The position numbers were made by a program, and so were the translations under genes. A DNA stretch of 64,000 bases from Spongospora subterranea f. sp. subterranea (lineage: Eukaryota; Endomyxa: Phytomyxea; Phytomyxea; Plasmodiophorida). The notes beneath the pieces were generated by a model. It had not been told where the DNA came from. It saw only the letters and a program-made list of their open reading frames with translations, and ran no database searches. The stretch covers positions 1 through 64,000 of the forward strand of contig JAUGWO010000141.1 in NCBI GenBank assembly GCA_049724395.1. The letters are read 5' to 3'. This document shows positions 10,991 through 23,590 of the stretch, piece after piece. The stretch's first letter is position 1; each line of letters begins with the position of its first letter.

Positions 10991-13900
10991 ATTCCCACAC
11001 TTTCTCTTCTCCGCACCTCTACTTCAACTTCAGTTGCGATGAAAGAAATTTTTCAGACGATTCAAAAGTTCTCCGGCAAAGACACCGATGACCTGTTACT
11101 ATGGCAACAAAAGGTAGTGATGTATCTATCGACAAAGGATCTGGAATTATGCGTTGAGAAAGACCCTGATGCTAACGCGACTCCGGACCAACTACGCAAA
11201 GACAAGAAAGCTAAGTCCATTTTATGCAGCTGCATTGATGACGTGATTGTCGGCGCAATAATGAAGGAAACAACGGCACACAAGGCGTGGGCGCTTCTTG
11301 AAAGCCTTTACCGCAAGAAATCACGATCCACCAGAACCAGACTCATCGCCGAGTTTTGGAACTGCACAAAGAATGACGCCCCGATGGCCACTTACATTGC
11401 CACCCTTCAAGTTTTACAGTCAAAGCTCCGCGCTATCGGAAAGGATATGACAGATGAAGACATGACTGATCGCCTACTATCAGGCCTCCCATCTTGTTTT
11501 GACGCATTCACCGTCACGTTGGATACACTCAGCGAAGTCAAGTTTGCCGCTACTGCCGCGTCGCTCATCAATTTTGAAGCCCAACTCGAGCACAGGTTTC
11601 GTGAAGCGTCGGCAGTTTCCATCCTGCCTCGAGCATGCGCTACCTCAGTCAAACGGCATTCTCGCTGCAGCTATCACAACTCCAACTCGCATGACAATGC
11701 CCACTGCTGGGCACAACATCCCGAGCTACGTCCGAAACATTTATTCACTAAACAGTCTGCCTCAGTCTATCCCCTCCAACGATCAAAAGTAGCTCCACTC
11801 TCCCAACAATCAGCTCATGAACACAGTGACGAATGGCTTCTTGACTGTTGCTGCTCAATGCACATGTGTCCCGAATCCTCTACCTTGCAGGAAGTTCTGC
11901 CCGATTCCGATCCCGTGACAGTTACTATGGCAAATAATGAGAGTCTTTGCTCAACTGCAACCGGCAGCAGCAAAATAGGCACTGGAAATACCATCATCGA
12001 TATTTCACCGGTATTACACATACCCGGTCTTTCCAATAATCTTCTCTCCATTGGACAAGCAACTTCGGACGGACTATCGTTTTTGTTCAAGGGAGACTAC
12101 TGCAAAATATTCAACATCGACGGTAAACTTGTCGGCAAAGTTAAGAAGGATGCCAACAACTTGTACCCGTTCCCTGATCATCGTAACATACCTCATCTAC
12201 CGTTCGTTGCCTCATCTATTGCGACAAGCGTTAATCTGCATCAACTTTGGCACAACCGCCTCGGCCACATCAACAATGCCGATCTCGACGTAATCCTACA
12301 AGGCATCAATGGCGGTGAAAAGATCATACCCAATCAACGTTCGGAGCTCTGCAATGGCTGTTTGATGGGGAAGATGCCAAGAGGCAAGATAGCGCGTTTT
12401 TCCAATAACTCCACCAGCTCACCCCTCGAAATCGTTCACAGCGATATTTCCGGACCTTTTCCAGTTGATGGCATCCATTCTAGATCAAGATACTACATCA
12501 CATTCCTAGATCAGCACACAAGGTATACCGTCGTTTATCTACTTCGAAGGAAATCCGAGGCTTTTCTAGCAATCAAAACGTTCATCAGAATGGTCAATAC
12601 TCTTTTCTTGGACAAGGGCTTCTCAGTAAAATACTTTCAAAGCGACAATGGCGGCGAATATACTTCCAACGACTGTCAGGCGCTGTTTCAAGAACTGGGC
12701 ATTGTGCATAGAAAAATTGTTCCGTATCAATCAGAGCAAAATGGGATGATCGAAAGACTGAATCGCACAATCATGGACTGCGCAGAGAGCATACGATTCG
12801 GTGCAAACTTAAAGCAAAACTTCTGGACAGCCTCTGTTTGTACAGCCGTTTATCTCCTCAATCGCAGGCCCCACAGTCACCTATCGGAACACATGTCTCC
12901 ATTCGAAGCCTGGCACAATAAGAAACCAGACCTAATGCACCTGCGAACGTTCGGTTGCGATGCGTACATCCACCTTCCAAACCAGCTGCATCGCAAGCTA
13001 CAACCAAGAAGCTCAATGGTAACATTTATCGGGTACGCCATGGAACAGAAAGGTTATCTCTTTTATTGCAGCACTACCAACAAAATTACTGCCACTCGGT
13101 TCACTGACGCTGTCTTCGACGAGACCTCTTTCACACGGGAAATCTTGGACCAGATTGATGACAACACTATCCAATTACACCTTGGCGACATTTTTTCAGA
13201 CAATCCTCCCCAGGTCCCACCAAACAACGATGATCCCGCTCCTGACGACGGTGACCTCATTCCTTCAACAGACGATTCCGCCCCAGAGGACAGTGACCGC
13301 ATTCTTTCATCACACCTCGAATCCTCATCCCTGAGTACACCCAGCGAAAGTTCGAGTTCATCTTGTCACCAATCAAATGCAAGCGAATCCGATGAGCCAG
13401 CTGTAGCTCAACCTGATATCCAGAATGCTCGAGGAGCAAGAACACGCCGTGCTCCGGGGGAATGGTGGAAGGCACCTGCAGCCATGCTGGTGCAACAGCG
13501 AAACAATCACACTCTGCGAGCCACTCAGGTCACGATCCCGAAGTCGATCAGCGAAGCATTGGATTCACAGAACGAATTTTGCAAGGAATGGGCAGCAGCC
13601 ACAAAAGCGGAATTTGACAGCTTACAACACAACAAAACCTGGGAACTTGTCAGACTTCCTAGCGGACGCAACGCTATTCAAAACAAATGGGTATTCAAGG
13701 TCAAATCAGACGAGAAGGGACTCGTAAACAAATTCAAGGCTAGACTAGTTGTTAAAGGCTACTCACAGCGACCTGGAATCGACTTCGACGAGACATTCTC
13801 TCCAGTGGCGCATCTCGCCTCAGTCCGATTGGTATTTGCACTTGCTGCATCATTGAAACTGAAATTGAGACAGCTAGACGTCGTCGGAGCATTCTTGCAA

Positions 13901-15108
13901 GCAGAACTTCACGAAGAAATATACATGGTTCAACCCAAAGGCTATATTTCTCATGATCCAAGCCTGGTGTGCCGCCTGAAGAAAAGTCTCTACGGTCTGA
14001 AGCAGGCTGGACTTGTCTGGAACAATACCATCAATCTATTCATCACCAAAGACCTCGGTTTCAAACGACTCAGTTCTGATGCTTGCGTCTACGTTATGCG
14101 GTCAACAGAAGATATGATTATCATGTCACTGTCAACTGACGATCTGCTGTTGGCTCACAATTGTCCTGTTCTTGCGGAAGGAATCGTTGCACAACTATCA
14201 AATCGCTTTCCAATTACGGACCTAGGTGAACCGAAACGGCTACTAGGAATGAGGGTTTCAAGCAGCAACGACGGTATCCTACTTGACCAGGAGACGTATA
14301 TTTTGGAACAATTGTCAAAATTCCAGATGATGGACTGTAAGCCAGTTGACACTCCAGAACAACCAGGATTCTATTTGAACAAGGACATGTGTGCAACGAG
14401 TGCCGAACAAATGCAAGATATGCAAGGAACACCCTACCGTGAACTAGTTGGAGCTCTGAATTGGATTGCCACGTGCACAAGACCCGATATCTCACATGCA
14501 GTCTCCTCGTTATGCCGATTTTTGGACAACCCAGGGCAACAACACTGGACTTCTGCGAAACGTGTCCTAAAATATCTCAAGGGGAGCTCTAACTGCGGAC
14601 TATTCTTTCAAGCCAAGCAACCTCCGCACTTAATCGCCTTCTCGGACAGTGACTGGGCCGGAGACAAAGATTCCAGAAGATCCACGAGCGGCTATACTCT
14701 GATGATGTCTGGATCAGCCATTGCCTGGCGAAGTGCATTGCAGAAGATCGTCGCATGTTCGTCAACAGAAGCCGAGTACATTGCACTATCCGAAACAATG
14801 CGCGAGGTAATATGGATTCGTCAAATGCTGACTGAACTCGGTTTCAGCCAGAAATTAGCCACCCGAGTCTTTGAAGACAACCAAGGATGCATCGCCATCA
14901 GCAAGAACAGGCGCACCGACAAAAGAACCAAACACATTGATCTGCGCTTTCACTTTTGCCGAGATCAGATTGAACAAGGGACTATTGAGGTAGAGTATTG
15001 CCCAACAGAATCCATGATCGCGGATGGATTAACGAAGCCAGTGAACGCTCCCAAGTTCAAATGGTGTCGCACAGCCATGGGTATCACAGCCAGCAAGTTG
15101 AGGGGGCG

Positions 15109-15337
15109 TGTTGAATACAACTTGCCAGCCTCCAGTACGGACATTCTCCAAGAAAGGTGCGTACCCCCAGTCGGCGCAACCACGGCAAATGCATAACATA
15201 AGAGTGACTGTGCGGACTTTGTATTTGGATTATTAGTGCACTCCCCCCTATATTCTCCCACCTATACATGCTATAACCACGCAGTAATAAACCTCATTCT
15301 ACTATTACCTTCACATCGGAGACATCGATTTCCTTTA
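15109..15337 (+). repeat. Copia A 3' LTR
   Basis: It looks identical to the 5' LTR at 10455-10683. It is followed directly by copia B leader sequence (CTGTATATACATCCATCATG). Confidence 0.93.
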
Positions 15338-15339
15338 CA

Positions 15340-16624
15340 CTGTATATACATCCATCATGATGTCCACGGTCTATAACATCCATAAGCTCGAAGGATCCGA
15401 CGATTTCCCTATCTGGAAGCGTCGTATGATGGCCATATTACAGGACAAGGATTATGATATATCAATCTCCTATAATCCAGCAACATTTGACCCTGTCGAA
15501 CCGCGAACTGACACGACGTCGAGCCGTACCGATACGAAAACCCGGGGTGTGATCGAACTGAACGTGGGTGACTCGGTACTCCGTCATTTACTCTCTGAAA
15601 CCTCTGCTCACGCGTATTGGGTCAAACTCCATAACATCTACCAGCGCAAATCACTCTCTTCAGTTGTCGTCAAGTTGCGCCAATGGGTTACCTGCATGCA
15701 AGACGGGCAACCAGTGCAAGAATTTATAGGCCGAGTCGAATCTCGAGCCCGAGACCTCCAAGGTGCAGGCATCGAGATACCAGAAAAATTAATTTCAGCA
15801 CTCGTTGTTTGCAACCTCGATAGCCGTTTCCACTCAGTTGCTACTGCCTTAGACTGCCAGGACTTTGATCATATTTCCCTAGTCAAGATCACCTCCCTGC
15901 TGCTAAACGAAGAAGTTCGTCAAGGCCAAGATATTGCCTCTACACAAGCAAACATTGCTGGCAAGAAGCGTCGATGCAAAGTTCACCCACACCTTGGCCA
16001 TACGGATGACCAATGTTATGCACAACACCCTGAGCTTCGCCCTAGCAGCTGGCAGCCGAGACATAACAAACAGGGACAAGTTCAAAACTACCATTATGCC
16101 TCTCAAGCTTCATTTAACAAGTCCAGGGCCTGGCATGTAGATACTGGCTGTTCCAACCACATGACATTTGACCGTCAGATCTTATCGCAATTCCGAAGCG
16201 CAAGTCTGAACCCAGAAATTCAACTGGGTGACAACACTTCCATCCCTTCAGTTGGATCTGGTAACTGCAATTTGCGCGTACAGGGAAGGTCAATTCCACT
16301 TGAGAATGTTTTGGCGGTTCCGGACCTGGGGAAAAACCTCTTTTCTCCCGGCCAAGCAGCAGAATCAGGGATGAAGTTTTTGATCCATGGCGAACACATG
16401 ACTATCTTCCACTCTCATGATTTCACCGCTCCCGTTGGAAACATACTTGCAAGAATTCGAAAAGATAAGGACAACCTTGTACAGACTGGATTCAAACTCT
16501 ATCCGATCATCAGACCTTTCGGCGACTTTCGCGGTCCGACATGACGTTGCCCTTCCCCTGTCACTATGGCACGCAAGGTTAGGCCATACCAGCAACAAGG
16601 AAATATCGAATTTGAGTAAGGATG
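15340..16624 (+). mobile_element. Copia B, 5' part (fossil)
   Basis: An open frame at 15357-16544 encodes Gag (start MMSTVYNIHKLEG), a Cys/His segment (CKVHPHLGHTDDQCYAQHPE), a copia-type aspartic protease (WHVDTGCSNHMT) and the start of the integrase pre-domain (LWHARLGHTSN). The element is cut at 16624 where the chromodomain gypsy LTR starts. It is wedged between copia A on the left and the gypsy on the right, so reverse transcriptase and both LTRs are absent here. It is a second family from copia A, with few breaks in what remains. Confidence 0.9.
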
Positions 16625-16828
16625 TGTAGCGACTTCGGCTCAATCGCTCGACAACTACACTCGAGTTAACCTTCCGATAGCAGCTCAAATGCAAAGTGTC
16701 CTTTATTTAATCTTACGACCGCCCGTAAATCGAGGTATTCAATTCTCCAATCGCCCTTAAATCGAGGTATTCAGTTCTCCGATCGGCCTTAAAATCGAAG
16801 CGCACAATCCTCACACGGACGGATTACA
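16625..16828 (-). repeat. Chromodomain gypsy 3' LTR
   Basis: The 204-bp unit begins TGTAGCGACTTCGGCTCAAT and ends GGATTACA. It matches 21433-21636 with only a few differences. It contains internal direct repeats around CCTTAAATCGAGGTATTCA. Confidence 0.93.
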
Positions 16829-19800
16829 CTTCCCCCTCCGCTTGAAGACTTGAACGGGAATCCCCAGGTCGCGCGCGGCTTCTCGCGCGGTTCTCGTTTT
16901 CGCAGCCTTGAGCCACCGCTCTGTCATAGCTGGTACGTCTTCCAACATGTTTTTGAGAGGTTCCCAAGTTTCGTCGCCGTCCGCCCAACCACGCCATCGT
17001 ACCTTGATCTCCCAGACGTCGGCATGCTTCCGTAAGCCCAAGAACTCGGCGACCTCATACCCAGCAGAATCATGAGCGCACTGATCATATAAATCTGCAT
17101 CAACATTCAGGCTTGCGTCCGAATAAAATTTCATTCGACTGGCATGCACTTCACGTCTATCATGTGTCACCAGATCCTCGACCTCGTAAATCCAATCACT
17201 CAGGATGTTCACGATTCTCGCGGGTCCTCGCCACTTCGTCTGTAACTTCCCTAGACGTCTCTCAATTTCTCTTGAGATCAGGACATAATCGCCTTTGTCA
17301 AAGTTAATCTTTACGACATTTCCTTTCCTCAACCTCCGATCCCTTTCAAGTTGCCGTTTCTTATCTGTCGACCTTTTTACGGCTTTGTGAATCTCGTCCA
17401 ATGACCTTCGTAATCCATCGGTCATAGATTTGATTTTTTCAGCATCTAGTCGATTCTCCACGACCGTCTGACTTCGATTCGAATATATAGCATCTAAAGG
17501 ACTGCTGGCAGGCAATCCTGTAAAAACCGTGATCGGCGCAAATCGTCCAAACCTCTGGCTCGCAGTATGATTCAACGACATCTGCACCAGTGGCAACAGG
17601 TCAGGCCAGTCTCCAGATTGTAGTCGCAACTCAGATAACAACGCTCGCACCACGAACAGTAAATCGCGATTGACTCGTTCTACTGTCCCATTCGCCCATG
17701 GAACGTACGCCGTAGTGAAGTGATGCTTCGTGTTCAGTCTTGTATTCAACTCCTTCATGACCTCGTTTTTAAAATGTGCTCCCTGGTCACTGACAGTCTG
17801 ATGAACGACCCCGAATCTGCTAAACCAGGATAGCAACGCGTTCACCACAACACGATGATCTGCATTCTTGGCTGGAAATAATTCCCGATAGGACGAAAAA
17901 TCATCTTGAACAACTAGAATATAGATATACGGATTCTCGCCCTTAGCCTTCATCTTGTCCATGAAAAGAAAATCGTAGTGTAACAGCTTATTAGGTCGGT
18001 CTGCATGTAATGCTTCCCCAAATGGCCTTGGTATTACAGTTCCTTTGTTCGCTTCACAATGTAAGCACTCCCGTACAAATTTCAGGATATCGTTTCTCAT
18101 GTTTTTCCACCAGAACCTTGCTTTCACGGCTTCTAATGTCGCCTCGACTCCTCGATGTCCTGCGCTGCTGCTGTGGGCAATGATCATAATCCTTACTGCC
18201 AACTCTTCTGATGGAATCCAAATCTTCCCTTCCCCGGTCTTGAAGACATCATCATTATCGGCATGTACACCGTCTTTCATGGTATCGCTGAAAATATGCT
18301 CCTTGTACGCGTTCTGAATCGCCGTAATTTCGCCCAGATCGGGCCAGACAAACGTAGTCGCATGCAAAGGTCGAACCCTTTGATTGATTGAAACATCTCC
18401 AATAGCAGCGGCTCGGCCTTCCGTCTCCGCATGTTGTGCCCATCGCGTTAGTAGATCAGCCCATACGTTGTCAGATCCTGAAATATGACGAATGCTATAC
18501 TTGTAAGCTAAAAGTTTGGTGGCCCACCGCTCAAGCCTGTCGCAAACGTGCCTTCGCTTCTCGCTTGCCCTTTCCGACGGGTCCAAGATATACACTAGGT
18601 TTCGATGATCCGTGAATATCACGAATCCTTTCTCTCTTAACAGAAAATGTCTCAAACGCCCAACCGCCTCGATGATTGGAAATGCCTCTTTCTCAATCGT
18701 CGACCACTGGAGGGAAGCCCCTTTAAATGTACCGCTAAGAAAAACCAATGGCGCATGTCGCAGTTGACTAATATCCTCCAGGCCAATATCCTCTTCCGGC
18801 ACTTGTGTCAGCACGACGGCCCAATGTTGGTCGCTAGCGTCAGTAAATAAACAGAACGGTTTGTCGGCATCTGGATGCGCCAGCTCCACAACGTTGGCCA
18901 CAACCTCTTTTGCGTGTTGGAAGCTGTGTCGATGCCGCTCATCCCATCCTATCTCCGATAGTTTGACCTTGTTCATCACATTCCTCTTACTAGACCCAGC
19001 GATCTTCATAGCTTCATTTTTCGCTTCTTGTAAGAAATGAATATGCTTCGTAAACTCAGGAATGGCGACTCGGAGCCATCCTAATGCACAAATAAACTGC
19101 TGTAGTTCTCCAGCGTTCTGCGGCTCCTCCATATTTCTCAACGATTCAACCAGCTTAGGGTCGAATCGAATGCCTGTACCAGAGATAATTCGCCCACACC
19201 AATGGACTTCCCGGTTAAATAAATCACAAGCGACGTGCATTCAACTTGATCCCGAATAAGTCCAAACGCTTGAAAACCAGTCGTAAATTTTCAAGCAACT
19301 CTTGAACAGTAGGTGCAAAAATTAACAAGTCATCGATCCACAACAGAGTGTTCTTATAAAGATAGTCACCAAGTGCCTCCTGCATCCCCGCTTGGAAGCA
19401 TGCGACAGCATCTGTGGCTCCCTGAACCACTCTAGTCGGTGTGTAGACGCCTTCATCAGTCATAAATGACAATAGCTCCTGTGATTCTTCTGCCAGAGGG
19501 AACTGCCAATACCCTTTGTAAGCGTCCAGCGTTGCGAAGTAACTGGCCCCGGCTAGTCGCCCCATCACGATTTCCAATGACGGCATCGGCCAGGCTACAG
19601 GTTCGGTGTCTGCATTGATTCCTCGGAGGTCCACCGTCATTCGGTATCCACGATTGTTAGGTTTCGGGACAACCAGCACTGGTGACGTGTATCTTGATCG
19701 GATGTTTCTATAAACATAACCGTTAGTCTCCAGTTCCTTCACAAATTCACGTAGAAAGTCAGAGTGACTAGGAGGGTATCGTCTCGGCTTGCATCTTCGC

Positions 19801-21432
19801 GGCCGTGACCCTTCCTTAAGATGGATTCTCATCGGTCTGACATTGGCCGGAGGGTCGGCTCCCAAACGAACTCGAAACAGATCGGGAACTTGATCAATGA
19901 TTGCCTTCAGAGCTTCCATTGTCGCGTCATCGGCGCCATTCCCAACGGTCCGTCTAATCATATCTCGCTTCGCATCCTCGAGATCCTCGGAGCCTTCTCC
20001 AGTGTGGTCAGCCTTCATATCGTCATTTGCTGCAATTAATATCTTTGCGGCGGCGTAGCTTTCAGCTTCGCTATCCTCAGTTTGATGTCGGATCAACTTC
20101 TCAAGCGCTGTCGTCGGATCGATCCCCAGACAGGTAAGCTCCGGCTTTCCAATTAAAACAGTTTCCATCTCTGCATCCATAACCCAGCATCGCACTAGTG
20201 GCAGTGTGATGTCTCCAACCGCCGTCCCGATAGTGACAGGGATATCAACGAATCCCCTGACAATCGGCGCAATTCCATCACAGCTGGCCCGTTTCGCCGC
20301 GAACTGAACCTTGATCACTTGATGGACGAGCTGCACTTTAGGATTCTTGCGTTGAATCTCCTTCAGCAACGACCCTGGAATATATGTACGATCCGCCCCG
20401 CTATCAAGTTGAGTTGGATACTGGCACCCTTGTCCAAAAATCCCGACTGTTTCTTCTTCTTCTCGACGCGTAACTTTCTTCGCTCGAGTCTCCACCTTGC
20501 CCAACGCCTTCTTGTTCTTGAATTCGGCGATTAACTTTTCCCGCTCTTCCTTGGTGATTCTCTGCTGGCATTCAGAAAGCCAATGGCCGCCTCCACATTT
20601 CAGACATCCATCAGTAGGCTTCTCTGTCCTTGGCTTCCATGAACCCTTCCAATATTTGCTCGTGCCATTGTGTGAAGCCTCTCTGTTGGTCACCCTAGCG
20701 GGTTCATGACCGTTAGACTTCTTGTCCTGTTTCTCCTGATCGCCTTTTATGTGGCGTTCGCCACCGTGTGGATGCGATGCCCGATGAACCTCGTCCTGGT
20801 TTGTAACGATTCTTAGAAGTACGTCGAACAACTTTCTGCAGTCTTTGCGAGCTTCTCGATGGTTGAACTTCAGCGCGTTCGTCGCCATCCTTCGCACCGC
20901 CTCAGGCCGCAGAGCTTCGATGATTAGCTTAGCTTTCATTTTCATCCCGGCTTCATCCATGAACATTTCGGCTAAAGCCTCCTTCTCGACGATCTCATTG
21001 AATTCCATAAACAACTTCATCAGTCTTGCATCGGCATCAGATATGGATATATCGTACTTCAGCTGCTCCCTAACGATCTGCTCAATGTCATAAACAGCAT
21101 CTTTAGGCTTCAGAAGCTTCTTCAGATAGAGCTCAAGGTGATCGTCAGTCACTTGGTCTTCTGGCACATCTCGAATACGTAATTCGCAGATGACTTGTAA
21201 TAGCTTCGGTTCAATCGACAGTAGCAAACTCGTCGCATTGATTCTTTCGTTGTGCGTCGTCCGTCTTTCTTGGATTTTCCTGATATACTGCTTCCTTTGG
21301 TGGAAGAATTCAGCCACATCTTTCGGCACCAATGACGTCAAGTTTGGCGCCTCGATCGGTTCGAACATGGGATTCTTCACACCACCTCTTCGTGCCATCC
21401 TTAAGCCTCAGTATGAGCTTAGAACGTTCTTC

Positions 21433-21636
21433 TGTAGCGACTTCGGCTCAATCGCTCGACAACTACACTCGAGTTAACCTTCCGATAGCAGCTCAAATGC
21501 AAAGTGTCCTTTATTTAATCCTACGACCGCCCGTAAATCGAGGTATTCAATTCTCCAATCGCCCTTAAATCGAGGTATTCAATTCTCCGATCGGCCTTAA
21601 AATCGAAGCGCACAATCCTCACACGGACGGATTACA
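21433..21636 (-). repeat. Chromodomain gypsy 5' LTR
   Basis: This is the partner of the LTR at 16625-16828 and has the same length. It abuts the PIF/Harbinger coding remnant at 21637, which it truncates. Confidence 0.93.
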
Positions 21637-22338
21637 CCAGGCATACCAACGAACAGATGCCAGAACCATAAATCAAAGCTGGCAACAGCTTCTGCAACTA
21701 CTGTGGGACATTTTTCTTTGCCCTTGTACTGTCCTGACCACGTTTTAGGGCAATTTTTCCATTGCCAATGCATACAATTCACACTTCCCAGCATCCCGGG
21801 AAACCCTCTTGAGGCGTTGATTCTTAAAATGCGCTCCATATCGGCCGCAATGGTTTTGACAAACTCCCTCAAACACTCCAAACAGTAGGACCAGCCATTC
21901 CCATTGATTCATCAAGCGAGTCAGCTGAGCCGCCATAAGCCAGCATACGAAGAGCCGCAAATTGTCTTTTGATAACTCGAAAACCCCATCTGACCACGCA
22001 TCCGGCCGTTGCTCGAAGTATTTATTCTCCTGCAGGCACCGTTTACGTATTCGATCAAACAGGGTCGGTTGCATCCGAAATCGGCGTCTAAAATCGATGG
22101 TAGAGTATATCGGAGTGTCGCTAAAATAATGGCGATAAAGTCGCTCTCCAGCGGATGCTCTTTCCCAATTTTTGTCAGGTCGCCTAGAAAACCTAGAGCC
22201 TCGAGCGGGAGGTTGGTCTTCATCTTCGCTGGAAGACCACAAAGAATCACTGGAAACAACTTCACTGTCGGAAAATAACTCTTGCATGAACCATTCTGGC
22301 CATAATTGCTCACTTTCAACCCCGATGAGGTCACGCAT
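21637..22338 (-). pseudogene. PIF/Harbinger transposase, truncated and frameshifted
   Basis: The minus strand encodes a DDE_Tnp_4 type transposase of the PIF/Harbinger class. The N-terminal part begins at about 22338 and has the typical FRRRFRMQPTLFDRI block. The catalytic part contains the family hallmark NASRGFPGMLGSVNCMHWQW (first Asp region) and VAEAVASFDLWFWHLFVGMPG. The frame changes about twice between 21.88 and 21.97 kb: the text LRMLAYGGSADSLDE is in a different frame from its neighbours. The C-terminal third, with the remaining acidic residues, is removed by the gypsy LTR at 21636. In intact members this gene works with a Myb-like partner, which is not seen here. Confidence 0.85.
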
Positions 22339-23403
22339 GACTTATTTGACTTTTGTTTTCGCCAACCCCGCTGCGGAAATTTGCGCGCCCGATTTTCCGT
22401 GCGCATATTTACACTGTATTTGGAGGGCACGGATATTTGCCCTACCCGCTAGACATGCTCTTACACTTGGAAAATCTCCGTGGCAAATGAATTCTACTGT
22501 ACCTATTTTTGGGCACAGGGCATATTCGCAGGGCATCCGCGCAGTATCTTTCAATGCCCAAAATAACAATCTCCGTCATGATAATGAAAGAGTCGTGCCC
22601 GTTTTTGTTTATTGGACCATATAGGATGGTCACTAGAGAACATGCTGAGATCAAGCTTCTTGAAATCCCTCACATTTCTGTGATATTTTGTAAAGTCTCG
22701 GAGGTGATAATTTACTTCACATTTTTGCAGCAACATCAGTTGTCACGCCTGGCGAGTACGTATCAACACTGTTCACACTCTCTTCCTAACATCTGTAGCT
22801 TCGATCCGCTCAGGTGTCTCGTAGTCAGGTCACTGGAATTAACTTGAATTCCTCCACCTTAATCAAGTTTTGCTCTGGGCTAGTGTTGAGACCAGTAAAA
22901 CCTCACTAACTGAAGTATCAATCACATGAATGGCAAATTTGTCGATGGGAAAAAAATATGAAACTCGACGAAGCAGAGTAGGTTCCATCCTGTCGATCAT
23001 ATCGGTCTTGTAGGTTCGGCAGCATGACTTGACCAGAATGCCCTTGCATTATGGACAATTTCAATGAGAACGACGAGCCGGCAATCCTTTTACCAACCGA
23101 TGTGCAAAACTCTCTTCGCCAACCTAGCCATGTCGTGGCCGCGTGTGATAAAATATACTGTCAAACTATGCCAGGAACAATGTGATGGTCCAGGGGTGGA
23201 CACCGGGCAATGATAATTGCACCTGCTGTCAATCAGCAATGACTGCTTCAACACTCAATATTCAAACATTGCAACACGATTTGGGAGTTTTAGTCGCTCG
23301 ACTGGATGCGAAGTTCAACAAATCGCCACCTTTCGTCGCGTTTCCCCCTCTCTGCACGATCCGTCGGTGTTAGTTTTACCGTTGCTGTCTTTCATCACAA
23401 CCA

Positions 23404-23590
23404 TCGAGCCAACAGCAAGCTTCGACTCAACCCATCTGTTGAGATACCCCAATCAGGACTAGTCACCCATGATATAACTAATTACAATGTGATGGTTAAC
23501 TTACAAGCTAGTCCTGGATTTTAATCTGATTGGGTTATCTTGACAGATGGGTTGAGCCCAGATGGGTTGAGTCGTGGCTCGCTGGTTGCC
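23404..23590. repeat. Fold-back repeat with CAACCCATCTG arms
   Basis: The left arm (about 23404-23463) contains CGACTCAACCCATCTG and ACCCCAATCAGGACTAGT. The right arm (about 23507-23590) carries these in reverse complement, with a short duplication of GATGGGTTGAG. The spacer is about 45 bp. It looks like a small MITE or fold-back element. Confidence 0.8.

Larger units (their letters stand above)
10455..15339 (+). mobile_element. Copia A, whole-looking Ty1/copia element
   Basis: Two LTRs (10455-10683 and 15109-15337) look identical over 229 bp, which points to a very recent insertion. The interior has a leader with a palindrome array, then one open frame at 11039-15196 of about 1385 residues. 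It carries Gag with a zinc-binding-like segment, protease, the integrase pre-domain (LWHNRLGHIN), the integrase core, reverse transcriptase (DETFSPVAHL; TDDLLLA) and RNase H (SDSDWAGDKD). A purine-rich tract (15097-15108) precedes the 3' LTR. It looks whole. The two flanks do not share a target duplication, and the right flank is copia B leader. Confidence 0.95.
16625..21636 (-). mobile_element. Chromodomain Ty3/gypsy element, nearly whole
   Basis: Two 204-bp LTRs (16625-16828 and 21433-21636), each TGTAGC...ATTACA, flank a minus-strand interior. Gag has a zinc knuckle (CLKCGGGHWLSEC). It is followed by protease (YPTQLDSGADRTY), reverse transcriptase (YKGYWQFPLAEE; LWIDDLLIF), RNase H (FTDASDQHWAV; FTDHRNLVYI), integrase (SDQGAHFKNE; PWANGTVE) and a C-terminal chromodomain (VRWRGWADGDETWEP). 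That is the domain order of chromoviruses. Gag-pol is spread over two adjoining reading frames; the element is nearly whole, with at most about one break. The LTRs differ at only a few bases, so it is young. The left flank is copia B and the right flank a PIF/Harbinger gene, with no matching target duplication. Confidence 0.93.

Noticed and set aside
10698-11042. Upstream coding frame in the copia A leader
   Set aside because: It is the translated palindrome array; the same array in other copies shifts frame freely.
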